A stretch of 64,000 bases of DNA from Topomyia yanbarensis (lineage: Eukaryota; Arthropoda; Insecta; Diptera; Culicidae): positions 105,263,845 through 105,327,844 of the forward strand of contig NC_080671.1 in assembly GCF_030247195.1 (NCBI RefSeq), read 5' to 3'. The notes under the pieces were generated by a model. The model ran no database searches, was not told where the DNA came from, and worked only from the letters and a program-made list of their open reading frames with translations. A program made the translations under genes and the position numbers. Shown here one piece after another: positions 22,507 through 34,043 of this stretch (the first letter of the stretch is position 1; every line of letters begins with the position of its first letter).

Positions 22507-23274
22507 TTACGCTAAGTTTTCCAAAAAGAGGTCCCAGTTTGTAGACTTAGGATTACGATATGTCACCACATTGAAGGTGACATCAAAATGCTCGAAAAAT
22601 ATATATTTATGATCGGATAGAGACGGTTCAGTTTCATTTGGAACCTGCCAATTTCCCAGTTCATGCAAAATTCTATCAGAGCAAAGTGTTATGTCTAACA
22701 CCTCCTCCCTCCCAGACCTCGCAAAAGTTGGTCGGTTTCCCACATTCAGAATATGGAGATTTGTACTACTTATGTACTCCATCAGTTCAGAGCCTCTCAG
22801 ATTGATGTCTGAGCTGCCCCAAATGATGTGATGAGCATTCGCATCACTGCCGATAATGAGCGGAAGCCCATTTCTGCTACAATATGATACAACGCTTTTG
22901 AAATCATCAGAAGGAGATGATTCGTTATGCGGTAGGTATGCTGAACAGTATATATATTTCTTGTCTACGTTTCCGACAGTCAATGTAACTGTGACAACAC
23001 AGATATCGCGAGTTGTGAGCTCCGATATGAGACACGCGTCAATAGCCTTATTTGCAAGAATGCAAGCACGAGGCATTTCACGTGGGTTAGTCATGCCTGT
23101 CTTGTTGTAAGCAATGAAGGCAGTGTTAAGTAACTTTCCAAAATAGAAGTTTCCTTTATGGAAATACGGTTCTTGAACCAATGCTATGGAAGCTTTACCT
23201 TCCTGCATGAGTCGAGATAAATTCATAGTTGCTGTACGTTTATGTTGGAGATTGACTTGTGCTATTCTAACCAT
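22507..23274 (-). CDS. LINE ORF2 N-terminal part: AP-endonuclease
   Basis: A 255-codon frame starting MVRIAQVNLQHKRTA. Motifs of the APE-like nuclease are QVNLQHKR, ALVQEPYF, IIGSDANAHHIIWGSS, LDITLCSDRIL and LSDHKYIFF. The nuclease nicks target DNA to prime reverse transcription. The frame closes at 22,507, about where RT-linking sequence should continue; a one-base shift there reopens it toward the RT half, so this is the front of a broken ORF2. Confidence 0.88.
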   Translation of the reverse strand: MVRIAQVNLQHKRTATMNLSRLMQEGKASIALVQEPYFHKGNFYFGKLLNTAFIAYNKTGMTNPREMPRACILANKAIDACLISELTTRDICVVTVTLTVGNVDKKYIYCSAYLPHNESSPSDDFKSVVSYCSRNGLPLIIGSDANAHHIIWGSSDINLRGSELMEYISSTNLHILNVGNRPTFARSGREEVLDITLCSDRILHELGNWQVPNETEPSLSDHKYIFFEHFDVTFNVVTYRNPKSTNWDLFLENLA

Positions 23275-24406
23275 TGTTGATTAGAGAACTGTACATTTCA
23301 TCTCCAACACAAATTGCACAACAACTAGAGGACACCAAGCGAGTTGGGATGTTAACGCATTTAGCGAGCCATATCAGGTTTAAATGGGACATGATCATTT
23401 GATTCCCACGATTTGCGAAGAAAATAATGGTCCACTGTGTCAGAGATTCGCATAACACAGCAAGGGCAAAACCCAAAATGCTCCGTGCGCGACTGGCATA
23501 TTTTAGACCCTCCAATCATTAAGTCCTCGGCACGGAACTACACCTTGACTTAGGGTCTCCTACTTTCAGTCGCCTCCTACGACATGGCAGCAGGACTCCA
23601 GTGGCTCAATTCTAGGCCGGATACCACACGGCCTCTGGGCAGGTTCATCTGTACACATCGAAATTTGATAATCGAGACTCAACAAAACTTCACCGAACTA
23701 CCATCAGCCGAGAGTCTCTGCAAACCCCCAGCCAACAAAAATTCGGCAAAATTAAGTGGATCATCGGTGAAAAAAATCGGAGTGTAGAGTGAACGTTCCG
23801 CTGCGTAATGCAGCGTACTGGGGAGTTCGCCCGACTCTTCCCAGGCTCCGTTCGCCATTGAGAATGTTTTAAACCCCCTCAACAATTTTACCCATAGCAC
23901 GGGTCGCATGACACTATGGAATTGGGGTTCCCTGTATGGTAGATTTTTACCACTGAAACAGGTAGTCCGTAGTGTAATTCTTAGCCGGTTGAAACAACCA
24001 CTACCGACACTACATGGCTTATCTAGGCTGTTCGGTGAAAGAAGCTGACATTGAAGAACAGCTTCCATATTCAGATGGGCGAACAGCCGCAGAAGGAAGG
24101 AAGGAAGGAAGGATAACGGGAGGAGAGGGATTTGGGCTAAGCGCTTATTTAAAGGCGGCACTGGCTCGCCTTGTCAGGGCTGCTTTAGGGCATGTGGTAT
24201 TTAGGCCTAGGACGTATAGGGCCCACTACCTCGTCCTACCACACCCGCAGTCAGCCCCCGCTGCTGGTTCGGGTCGCGAATCACAACTAGTTGCTATCGC
24301 GATTAAGCATTATCCACCACCTATGACCCGCCCGGTTGCTTGCAGCTCAGCTTCCCACGTAGCGTTCCTCCACCACCACGGGGCCCGGGCCACGACGAGA
24401 CTACGA

Positions 24407-24564
24407 GGACTACGAGAGATGGGTCCAAAAATAGCAGAACAACGATCACAAGAAATAAACCAACAGCTAGGTTCTGAAACAACTACGAATAGCAACTGAA
24501 CGGATAACGTACCGAAACCTTTGGGTGCTATACATCAGAGCGAAAGTTTCGACTCGAAGCACAA
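24407..24564. repeat. Right copy of the 158-bp direct repeat
   Basis: Identical by eye to 19,259-19,416. After it the host I-like LINE continues into its endonuclease domain. Confidence 0.95.
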
Positions 24565-26134
24565 AGAGCGGTCACGTAGCAGAAACAAACGCAGAGCCGA
24601 ACAAAATACAAACCGTGAGTAAATGTCAGATACCGTCCTAAAAATATTTCAAATAAACATTCAAGGCCTAGAAAGCACAAGGAGAGCTATCGCGAGCGTT
24701 GATTGAAGAGAGATATGATGTTGCACTTGTGTCAGACTGCTGGAGTAAGTTAGAGCTGGAACAATCGAAGTACAGAATACCAGGGTTTTTCTCTTTTCTG
24801 GAGTCATGAAGTGATGGATATGGAGGTGCAGGTATAATAATTAACAACACAATCAAGTCCAGAGAACATCCGTTAGCCGATTTCTCAAAAATCCAAGCAG
24901 TAGGCCGACACATTGCATATAGATATTCTAGTAATATCTCTGTATGTGGCACCGAATATATCTGCTCCCGTATTCGAACACGAGGTGAAAGAAATTCTCC
25001 ACAAAGCGTCTGAGTTTAGCAAAGTTGTAATCGGAGGCGATTTCAATGCTTGGGACCCTTTGCACACGGACGGGAAAGGATCAATACTGCTTGACTTGGT
25101 AAACGATGAAAACCTAGTTATCATGAACATCGGACAGCCTACTTTCTTTCCGGTGAACCTGAACAGAAGACCCTCGGACATTGATCTTGTGCTAGTACCC
25201 CCATCGTTACTGCTCGACGTGACTACGAACATCCTCGAATACGTAGTACGCATTCACCATATGGCCCTGGAAACAATCATACAAATCAAACCTCGCCAGA
25301 GGTCACAGTTTTTCACCAATTTAAAAAAAAAGTTTACGAACGTGTCAAGATTATGAAGGCAGCAAAAAGAGCTCTATAGCCGAACTTCAAAAGAAGCGTT
25401 CTGAAATTCTACAAGCAGAAAAACAAGCACGCCTCAAGGTTCTGGTGGTCTGACACGACAAGCCTGGAAAGAGACGAGAGCAGCCAGATCACTATTCAAA
25501 AAAACCGGTGGTATGAAGGAACTATTGGACTTCGAAAGGAAGGAAGCGATTTTTGTCGGGAAGAAGAAGGAATCGTCGAAGACAAACTTCCAGAAATTCG
25601 TGACAAGCATCGATCCCAAAATGCTCGTTCACAACAAGCAAACTAAAACAGCTAACAGGTCACAGAAAAAAAAGTATATCCTGGTCCACGTCGACATCCT
25701 GGTCCACGTCGACATCGCAGCATCAAACGAAGTTCTCGATAAACCTTTTTCGCCTGAGCCGTGCCAAGGGGACACCCTAGCTTCCAGAGCTGACCACGAC
25801 GTTATTTCGGAGGATTTCTAGCAGAGCCACATCGCCAAGGTCCAGGGGAGAACAAGAACATCAGCACCAGGAACAGATGGAATCTCGTAACAAATACTGA
25901 GGGGAGTACTACGAAAGGCCGAATCACAAAATGCCGAAATCACTAAAAGCCGACAACCACAAAAGGCCGAATCACATAAGGCCGAATCACATAAGGCCGA
26001 ACTACAAAAGGCCGAAGCACGAGATCAAATCACTAAGGTCATTGTAGTAACCCATGGCGTTATTGATGAGCTGGTGCATATCATATCACGAATTGATAGC
26101 TGAAAACTGCTTTAATTGATTTTTGATTGAATTA

Positions 26135-27205
26135 AATTAAATTCAAAAGAACAGCTCATGTTAAAAAGAAGGAAAAATACCCGAAAAGATAGTACAATAA
26201 TTAACATGGCAGGATTTCTAAAAATCTGTTCAACATTGATTGACCATTTTTCGTTAAAATATGCACTATCCGCATTACATATTTTCTGATAAGGTCTTTT
26301 CGGGCATTTTGTAGTAGATAAGAACGATGCTGGGGGTCATTAGTCAAAGGGTTATCCGGCCGAAGGATATATAGACGAATAGTCATTAGGGCGAGGCGCA
26401 CTAGGTCGAATGCACCAAACAGGGTGAGAAATAAAGCCTTTGGAACTGAAAACAAGATTTAAACGAAGCTTTCAACAATTTGATTGGAACCTTTGAAAGA
26501 ATTTGATTGGAACCATTGAAAATAATGTTTAGCATATTTACGTCATCTTTCTCGCTGTAAATATGCAGCGAATATCATGTAGAATGTTAAACACGGCAAG
26601 TTGGTCGTTGTTCCACAGGCTACTGCTTGCATTAAGCCTAATATGGTTCCATAATCACCAACTCGAGATAGAACACAATGAATTTATTCCACGAAGTTGC
26701 CAAAAAGCGGGGTTTCCAAAATGTCGATGTACCTTTTCAGAATGGTAAATATGTAGAGCGGTTGGAACTGGAAACTTTCTAAGAGTGATTTTTTACGATT
26801 TTTTTCAATGTAATAATAATGTTTGGAATATTTACGACACTTTTCTCGTTGCATATTTGCCGCTTTACTGGAATAAATAAACAACATGAAGCCTAATGTG
26901 GCTACGCCACATCGCTTCAAGACAAGTGCTGTCCGACATCGCTCCGCTCCGTCGGACTTAAACTAATTTAAGCCCGTATGTTTGAGTAATCCGGGCAAAC
27001 GAGTGGATCACATGTTTGCTTGCGCGAGGCCGCCGCTTCCGACGGCGGGCCGGCGGCCACCTCGTCCGGCGGATCCTCAGCGGCTTTACGCCGCTTCGGA
27101 TCCTTGGCCTCGGTTATGCGGCTAGGCCCCATCGCACTGTCTTCGCCGCATGCGCTAGAGCAGTGTAACAACCAAACAATGGTTGTGGCTAGCGGTTACA
27201 TTTAG
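26135..27205. mobile_element. Relative of the 119-bp satellite source element
   Basis: 26,139-26,170 resembles the GAACTGCTCATGTTTGAAAG part of the satellite unit. 26,973-27,045 carries GTAATCCGGGCAAACGAGTG plus the GC-rich part. 26,889-26,960 matches 1,021-1,095 in reverse. Thus both halves of the satellite unit occur about 0.8 kb apart in one element. The right end is strongly GC-rich with palindromic GGCCGCC blocks. No coding function is seen. Confidence 0.5.
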
Positions 27206-27448
27206 CCAAACTGACTTTTTATATCAATTTTCTTTTATTATTTATGCTTTTTATAAACGCGATTTTATTTTAAAATATTAGTCATGGGCAATACTAAAGT
27301 ATCATCAACACCAACAGATTAGATCATTCGATTTCTGATGCATGCTGGACTTGCGGTTTTATGTGATTCGGCCTTTTGAGATTCGGCCTTTTGAGATTCA
27401 GCCTTTTCGGGTTTCGGCCTTTTGTGGTAGCCCTCTAAGAACGGTTGG

Positions 27449-27555
27449 TTTCAAAATCGTCCAATGAAGGACGTTCGTTGGACCGATTTGGACAACGTCC
27501 AAATAACCGTTCAACAAACGTCCATCGTTGGACCCGTGTTGAACGATTTTGAAAC
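27449..27555. mobile_element. Small foldback MITE, 107 bp
   Basis: GTTTCAAAATCGTCCAA at the left pairs with TTGAACGATTTTGAAAC at the right, and inner GGACGTT/AACGTCC blocks also pair. It lies in the right terminal region of the minisatellite-ended element. Confidence 0.8.
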
Positions 27556-28590
27556 AATTTTTTGGACGTCTCAGTGGGAGGTTAGAACATCTTCGGCCTT
27601 TTGTGTTTCAGCTTTTTGTGATTCGGCCTTTTGTACCGCTCCCGCTTCAACCAACAGTCACAGACATCATAATCAGGGACCTGAATCTAATCTGGAGAAC
27701 CCAACGAATACCCACGGACCTAAAAACGATGAAGTTTGCTGCAATTCGCAAACCGGGAAAAAATCCCGAATATGCCGACGACTCACGACCCATTTTTACT
27801 AGTAAACTGTGCTTTGAAACTGCTAAATTCAGTCATCCAGAAATTTGAAAACGTACTGGAGGAAAAAAGCATCATCCTTCTTCTATCTTTCATTTTTAGT
27901 CAACCACCACATACCGTGATTTCGTTAGCATCGTTAGGATTTTTTGATCTGTCAGATCAAAATACAAAATAAAATCGCTGCAATAGTTTTCGTGGATCTC
28001 TCCAACGCTTTCAACTGCGTGAAAATCGATAAACTTGAAGAAATACTATTCAATTTGAATATTCCTTCAGAACTGACAAGCTGGTTACCTTTTTAACAAA
28101 CAGCAAAAATCCAACTTCAGGTGGCTGGTGAAACGCTTACCCGCACCGCCAGGCAAGGTCTACCACAGGGCGATGCTTGTTCACTCACTCTATTTAACGT
28201 CTATACTGCAGTATTTCACAGCATCAAAGTCGAAGATGTAATATTTGTATAGTACGCCGACGACTTCGCGATTCTCATCGAAGGCGTTTCCAGAACGACA
28301 ATTGTGGCTATAGAGCAGTGGTTTTCCTGAAAAAATTCAAAGGTGCGGTGGAGGAACTAAACCAATCCATTAACCTGCAAAAACCCAAAGCTATGCTTTT
28401 CATCAACAATCTGCACAGTGTAGACATTCGTCTCGAGAACACAAACATCGAAATTGTTCGAAATAAGGATTGGATGATTGGAAACTCGGTACCTGGATCA
28501 CGACCTTAAATTAATTTGGACAAGTGAGCCTTCTGGCTGGTGAACTGCAGAAGTTTGGAATCAACGTGGTCACAATTCAGGAAGTTCGGT

Positions 28591-28887
28591 CACAGACTAA
28601 CAGACATAACACTCAAAAATAATGCTTCACCCACTTTAACGGTCATTTTAAATATATTCGTAATTGGGACTGTGGCCGTTTTTGCAATGATGGCGCCTCT
28701 GACATATGGCCAAGCATATGGGGGATAGACAACTTGTGAAGAATTGTTCCCAAGCCTGAGGGGTGCCCCCCTAACAAATAAGTGTTTGGGACCGTTAATA
28801 AAAGGTGGAGCTAGTGTTCTGGGAAAATTGCCGGATCGATATTTTTTTACGGGAATTCCCTCATAGTGTTATGCCTGTTAGTCTGTG
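28591..28887. mobile_element. TIR MITE copy 1, ~297 bp
   Basis: Ends CACAGACTAACAGACATAAC and GTTATGCCTGTTAGTCTGTG are inverted. GTTCGGT occurs immediately outside both ends, a possible 7-bp target duplication. A second copy in the same orientation is at 39,866-40,161. Confidence 0.85.
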
Positions 28888-29240
28888 GTTCGGTGGCCTA
28901 GAACCAGAGAACATGAACTCAGAGCTCACGACGAACACTGAATTCAAATATATCATCTATCATTGAGATATCTGACGTTTAAAATACTCACACTGATATC
29001 TCACATTTTTATACTACCGCCCTTCCCTCAAGCCCAGAAGCGATTTGTTTTCCTCCCAATTCGCCGTACAATCGATTTGTTTTCCTCCCAATTCAAACGT
29101 CAAAACGGCACAATACCAACGCAGCTGGATAAGTCTATAGTGGCGGCCAAAAGCATAGCATGGAGTTGGCTTCATAGTTATGGACAAGTAGAAGAAGAGA
29201 ATGATGAGGTGGAAACCCATTGACGAACGGATCTGTGTGT
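28888..29240. other. Gene-free stretch with a short tandem duplication
   Basis: CGATTTGTTTTCCTCCCAAT is repeated twice near 29,040-29,095. No gene was recognised. Confidence 0.4.
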
Positions 29241-30600
29241 TGAGGATACGGGGTAACTTCTTCAATTACAGCCTAAATCCGGTGACGTGAGGGACGCGTT
29301 TTATGAGTGCCTTGACAAAGCGTGTAGAGTGCCCAAAGCATGACGTGACCGTCGTAATCGGAGATGCTAATGTTCAGGTCGGCAGAGAGGACTTTTTCCG
29401 TCCCATAATCGGTAGAGAAAACCTTCACTCTACGACCACGACACCGGCCTTCGGCTGCCGCCAGAGGGATGGCCATCAGTAGCACCTACTTTGCACGAAA
29501 AAATATACGGAAGCACAACTGGAGACAACCAAATGATGAAATTTGTAACCAGATAGACCATGTTCTGGGGGATTTCTTGTTATCGATGTGCGGACATTCA
29601 GAGGTCCAAACATTGACTCTGATCACTAGCTCGTTGTCAGCAAGTTTCGAGCACGGTGGTCAACTGTATCGAACGAAAGATTCGTTTCAATATTCAGCGA
29701 TTGTGAGCGGAAGGAGTATCAGCCGAATACTGTCATAAGCTGGATGAATTAATTAGTGAAATCAACGTGAGTGATAACATCAATGATCTATGGGAGTTAA
29801 TCAATGGAGCGGTGAGCACAACAGCACGAGAAATGATTGGCACTGCGCAAAGACGACCGAGGGTTGGTTGGCTCGATGTGGAGTGTCAGAGGTTGACAGA
29901 CGAGAAGAATGTTGCCAGAAGTAGAATGTTGGTGACAGATACCCGACTTAACACAGAACAATACAAGGTAGCAAGAGCAGCCGAGAACGAACTGCCCCCT
30001 CTGTAAGAAAGGGCACAGACTGAAGTGCGCTAATTAGCAAGGAATAACCCTTCTTAATTCGGCGTACAAAATCATGTCCCGTATTCTGTTCAACAGATTG
30101 AGACCGCTTGAGGAGTCCTTCGTCGGCGAATACCAAGCCGATTTTCATGAGGGTCGATCAACGACGGATCATATGTTTACCCTTAGACAAATCCTCGATA
30201 AATTCTGGGAGTACAACTTGAAGACACATCATCTGTTCGTAGATTTCAAGGCGGTGTACAATTCAGTGATACGGAATGAATTATGGCAAATTTAGCTAGA
30301 ACATGGTCGCTAGTAAACAACATAATTCCAGTAGTGGTGGTGGTAGCGTAGCGGTGCTAGATGGCGAAATATTTGAAATTGTAGATGAATTTGTGTACCT
30401 TGGAACTCTAGTGATGTGCGATAATGAAGTTACCCACAAGGCGGAAAGGCGTATTGCAGCTGCAAATAGGACTTATTATGGACTTCGTAACCAATTCAAG
30501 TCCAGCAGTCTGCGAACGAAGACGAAATTCGCTCTATACACAACCTTAATTCTCCCGGTGGCTTTATACGGCCATGAAAGAATCGTCAAAGGAAAATTTC
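29241..30600 (+). mobile_element. RTE/BovB-like LINE remnant
   Basis: Broken frames give endonuclease sequence (KHDVTVVIGDANVQVGRED), a linker (WLDVECQRLTDEKN), RT pieces (AYKIMSRILFNRLRPLEE, YQADFHEGRSTTDHMFTLRQ, FVDFKAVYNSV) and the C-terminal region (EFVYLGTLVMCDNEV, RTKTKFALYTTLILPVALYG). Order and motifs fit an RTE-type LINE with large deletions. The catalytic YADD part is missing. Confidence 0.75.
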
Positions 30601-30900
30601 CAGAAATTCGTTTCAGTTATTGATTGACAAACATCTGTTTCCATTGTGTGGAACAAGCTAAAAAAGCTCACAAAGGAAAGCTGAAAACATCCTAGTCCAC
30701 TTCGACCTTAACACGACAAATGATTTTCTGGATAAGCTGTTCCCACTGGAACCTCTACAAGAGGACATCCCAGTTCGCACAGCTGATTACGATGTTCTTA
30801 CGCTGGATTTCTGGTAGAACAACAAAAAGATCCAGAAAAAACACGAGCATAAGTGCCAGAGCCTGGCGGAATCTTGTATCAAATTCTGGGAATCCGAGTC
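30575..30900 (+). mobile_element. Second I-like LINE fragment
   Basis: ESSKENFQKFVSVID and FLDKLFPLEPLQED resemble the linker at 25,560-25,830 of the larger I-like LINE. It is short and full of stops. Confidence 0.5.
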
Positions 30901-31345
30901 AAATTTTCTGGCAGAGACCGCTCTGCTAGATTTCTGTACGTCTTGGTTTGGCAGCCCTGTCAGATTTCTGCGCGTATCCTGTCGGGTTAGTTGAGCTAGG
31001 GCGAACTCGGTTTCGCTCGCATTTTCTGACAAATTTTGACAGGAACCGAGCAAAACTCTGGCATAACTCGGACATAAACTGCGCAAAGATCCTGGCAATT
31101 CCTACCTGGTAGAATTTAGCACGAATCGAGCAAAACATCTGACAAAGATGTGGCAGGAAGGGTGCAGAGATCTTGGCCGTACATTTCTGGCTCGATTCTA
31201 GATAAAAGTGAGCAGCATCGGTTGGTTTAACCGCTTCTGTCAGAAACGGTTGTTGCATTTGAGCGAATTCGTTGCCAGAATTCTCGCACAAATCGCGCAA
31301 AATGCTCGCAGAAACTCTGCCAGCATCAATTTCGCTTTGTTCAAC
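30900..31345. repeat. Degenerate TCTGGCA-rich repeat
   Basis: Words such as TTCTGGCA, GAGCAAAA and TCTGACA recur irregularly, giving a decayed short-period pattern. Minus-strand open frames across it carry no domain and are not called. Confidence 0.4.
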
Positions 31346-31569
31346 TTTTGCTAACTTTCTGTTTGCCATGCTGACCGGGATTTTGTGTGGGGTGCTGTCC
31401 CGGTTAACAATGAGGCGAACGAGATATTTGCAGATACGTCATTTAGTGGGACAACTGTCAGTTTGTTGGTTGAGTTTAATTTGTTTTTTTTTAGTTTAAA
31501 AATCAGAAAAGAATAATTAAGGTTTAAGAATGATATGAGTGCACTCGTAAAGACACCCGCTATCAATAC

Positions 31570-32760
31570 ATATGAAAAACTGGCACAATTTTTCCAAATT
31601 AAAGATCCCTATTGGCGACACCGGTACCGAGAACATTCTACTTACCACACTTCGTCACAGTCTACAAAAACAAAATCCCGCCAAAGCCACGTTTAGTGTT
31701 TGACGCAAAATCCGAGGTACAAGGGGTATCACTAAACGGCGCAGCGACCAGGACCTGATCAAACAACATCACTATTCGGCGTGTTGTTGAGAAGGAAAGT
31801 CAGCAGTTTGCGGCGACATAAAAGAAATGTTCCACCAAGTGCGAATCCGACAAGAAGACCAACACGCACAACGTTTTCTATGGACGGACCTCGAGGAAAG
31901 AGAACCGGACGTCTACGTGATGCAGGTTAAAACATTCGGGTCAACATAAGGTCTGTTCCAGTACCAGGAGAAACTGGAAGTACTCCGGAGAAAATCGTTC
32001 CTGTACTCTCTTCTTCTCTTTTTTCTTCTTCTGGTAGCAAACCGGAGTAAAAAGGAGCAAAGATTTTTTGCTCCTGTTTACTCCGGAGTGACTTCCGTGT
32101 ACTGGAACAAACCTATAATCACCGGCACGCGCACAAGCAGTGACGAATTACAACGCAGAGAAATTCAAAGATGATCGTCCCAAGGCAGTAGAGGCCATTA
32201 TAAAGCAGCACTACGTAGACGACTACGTGGATAGCCTTCAAAACCAAGAAGAAGCGAAGCTACGGGTGAAGGACGTCATAGAAACTCATGAACATGCTGG
32301 GTTCCACATTGGGAACTTCATATCTAATGATCGAGAATTAATCGATACAATTCCACCGGAGAGAAGGTAACAAAATAAAATCAAGCTCTTCGACGAAACG
32401 GACTCGAGCGAAAAGGTCCTTGGAATATTTTGGAATACCGAAAGTGACGAAATCGGGTTCTATGTCACCATAAATAAATTAGCGAAGGACGTACTATATG
32501 GAAAAAGCCACCGACAAAGGCCGAAGCACTATCCTTTATCATGAGCATCTACGATCCGGTAGGACTTATCGCCAACATCACCATTCGCGGAAAAATGCTG
32601 ATGCAAAATCTACACAAGGCAACACACGAATGGAGGATGCTGATACCCGAATAGACATACGGGCATTTCAGAACTGGGATGGGAAAGACGGACACTTGGC
32701 ATTGGTAAAATGGATATACGGCATTGGCAACGATGAACATAGCACAAGGGCAGAGTGAGT
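31570..32760 (+). mobile_element. BEL/Pao retrotransposon RT remnant
   Basis: Frames in order resemble BEL/Pao RT: a YLPHF-type start, a block with KPRLVFDA, then KQHYVDDYVDS containing the YVDD catalytic box (about 32,200), HEHAGFHIGNF and KVLGIFWN. Further downstream is a [18 protein letters not shown] block in shifted frame. Stops, frameshifts and a 166-bp MITE insertion show that it is dead. LTRs, Gag and integrase are not visible here. Confidence 0.75.
31949..32114. mobile_element. MITE in BEL RT, 166 bp, ATA duplication
   Basis: AGGTCTGTTCCAGTAC at the left and GTACTGGAACAAACCT at the right are inverted, and ACTCCGGAG blocks pair further in. ATA flanks both ends. Confidence 0.85.
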
Positions 32761-33364
32761 TGCCCATGTCTCTCGTTACATAAATTTTGTTTTCTCACAT
32801 CACAATTTAGCGATAATAAAAATAGCCCAAGAATATATCGTACCACTGAGAACTGACATACAAGTAAAGTTTTCAACTCGTGTAAGAAATAAAATAAACG
32901 CTTGGAATTGGCAACAGTAAGTAGCAACTTGCTACTGGTCGGCGCAACGATCGGCCAGCAATCGTTATACGGGTGCAATCTCGAATACAACGGTGATTCA
33001 CGCATGCGAACCTGTATGCGATGGTAACTTTCAACGTATTTTCATTTAAATGTTTACACAGGTTTTTCGGGAATGTTTGTTCTAGCTTATATGTCTGTTC
33101 TGTGTGACTGTACTGTGTTCGTTGTACCCAACATGATACCAAATCTTAAAAATGCTCCTAAATCGCGAGCGATTTATTGAAATTTGCTTTTTTTCAACAG
33201 CCAATTGCTATATTGCCATTACTTAATGGCAACCTAGTTTTCAAGTTCAAATCGTTATTTTCTGGTGTCAAAAAATTATATCCATTAGCGTTCTTTCGAA
33301 AAAGAAATTGTTTTGCTTAAGCCGTACCTTTCGGAATCATTTGAAATCTTCTAAAAAACATATA
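32761..33364. other. Gene-free stretch after the BEL remnant
   Basis: Might include decayed BEL RNase H sequence, but no motif is convincing. No host gene was seen. Confidence 0.35.
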
Positions 33365-33593
33365 CGGCCCTATTCTGCGCGGCGTGTGACGTGAAACGAC
33401 TAATCTCACCTCACTCTAAGTGACTTTTCTCACCCAATTCTGAAGAGTCACTTCGGGTGACGTGAGACACCCATTTAACCGCAATGGGGAATCTCACATC
33501 ACCCGAGGCGACTCTCAGAATAGGGTGAGAAAAGTCACGTAAAGTGAGGTGAGATTAGTCGTCTCACGTCACACGCCGCGCAGAATAGGGCCG
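33365..33593. mobile_element. Foldback MITE, 229 bp, ATA duplication
   Basis: CGGCCCTATTCTGCGCGGCG and its reverse complement form the ends, and nearly the whole element pairs with itself, with repeated GTGAGA/TCTCAC words. ATA directly flanks both sides. The 3-bp AT-only duplication is compatible with PIF/Harbinger-type movement, but this is an inference. Confidence 0.9.
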
Positions 33594-34043
33594 ATAGTAT
33601 CAGAAGCGTTCAACCGAATTTTTCATTTTGTGAGAAAAGCAATTTGTCCACAGTGTACATCTTAGGCGCAGTTCTCCTATGTAATCCAAGACTAACTTGG
33701 ATAGTTCCATCGAGCCTAGTTTGCATTATATCTCACATGACTAGACTCACTGTTCTCCATTAACCCACAGGGAGGGAAGGATTTCTTTTCATATTATAAA
33801 AAAAAACTGCTGTTTACCCGGAATGACATGTATAATGTAGAAAATGTAGGTATTTTTTGAATTTGGAAACATTTCGCAATGAAGGTATACTGCATACGTA
33901 CAATTGACATTTTAACCTGCTGAAAATGGGGACATTAAAATAAGAGATAAATTATTACGATGGGAAGTGTCCCGATAAAATGATAATCGATAAATAACTA
34001 GGTAGCAATGCAAATAAAGAATTAAAGAAGAAACAACAAGCGG
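33594..34043. other. 3' flank of shuttle craft
   Basis: AT-rich DNA presumably including the 3' UTR of the minus-strand gene. No clear minus-strand AATAAA or other feature was identified. Confidence 0.4.

Larger units (their letters stand above)
19417..24406 (-). mobile_element. Nested RNase H-bearing LINE, ~5 kb
   Basis: A non-LTR retrotransposon in reverse orientation, with endonuclease, RT and RNase H in one ORF2, as in the LOA/I/R1 groups. The 5' part (about 23,280-24,406) is GC-richer and shows no usable ORF1, so ORF1 is absent or destroyed. It is bounded on both sides by an identical 158-bp duplication of target sequence, implying a recent event. No poly(A) tail is evident at the 3' end near 19,417. 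Confidence 0.85.
25911..27640. mobile_element. TIR element with minisatellite ends
   Basis: The left end is a string of AAAGGCCGAATCACA-type units (25,911-26,035). The right end (about 27,360-27,420 and 27,590-27,640) is the same motif in reverse complement, GATTCGGCCTTTTG. It sits between two pieces of the I-like LINE RT. The interior holds AT-rich repeats, a second element at 26.1-27.2 kb and a small MITE. No transposase was seen and the target duplication is unclear. Confidence 0.65.
17800..28510 (+). mobile_element. Degenerate I/Jockey-like LINE, heavily invaded
   Basis: Gag-like ORF1 pieces (17,800-19,215) hold CLNC, then CSNCSALHEDETKDC and PTKYFYCKT zinc-knuckle sequences and MDCPERIRQRN. 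The AP-endonuclease follows at about 24,640-25,350 (FQINIQGLEST, VVIGGDFNAWDPL, RRPSDIDLVLVP). RT begins near 25,850 (SAPGTDGIS) and resumes at 27,650-28,450 (AAIRKPGKNP, FVDLSNAFNCV, GLPQGDACS, YADDFAIL). The gaps are later insertions: a foldback MITE, a SINE, a 5-kb LINE and a minisatellite-ended element. Frameshifts and stops are common, so it is an old inactive copy. The clade call is tentative. Confidence 0.75.

Noticed and set aside
23679..24499. 160-codon frames on both strands upstream of LINE ORF2
   Set aside because: No Gag or zinc-knuckle motif; probably 5' UTR of the nested LINE, so not called ORF1.
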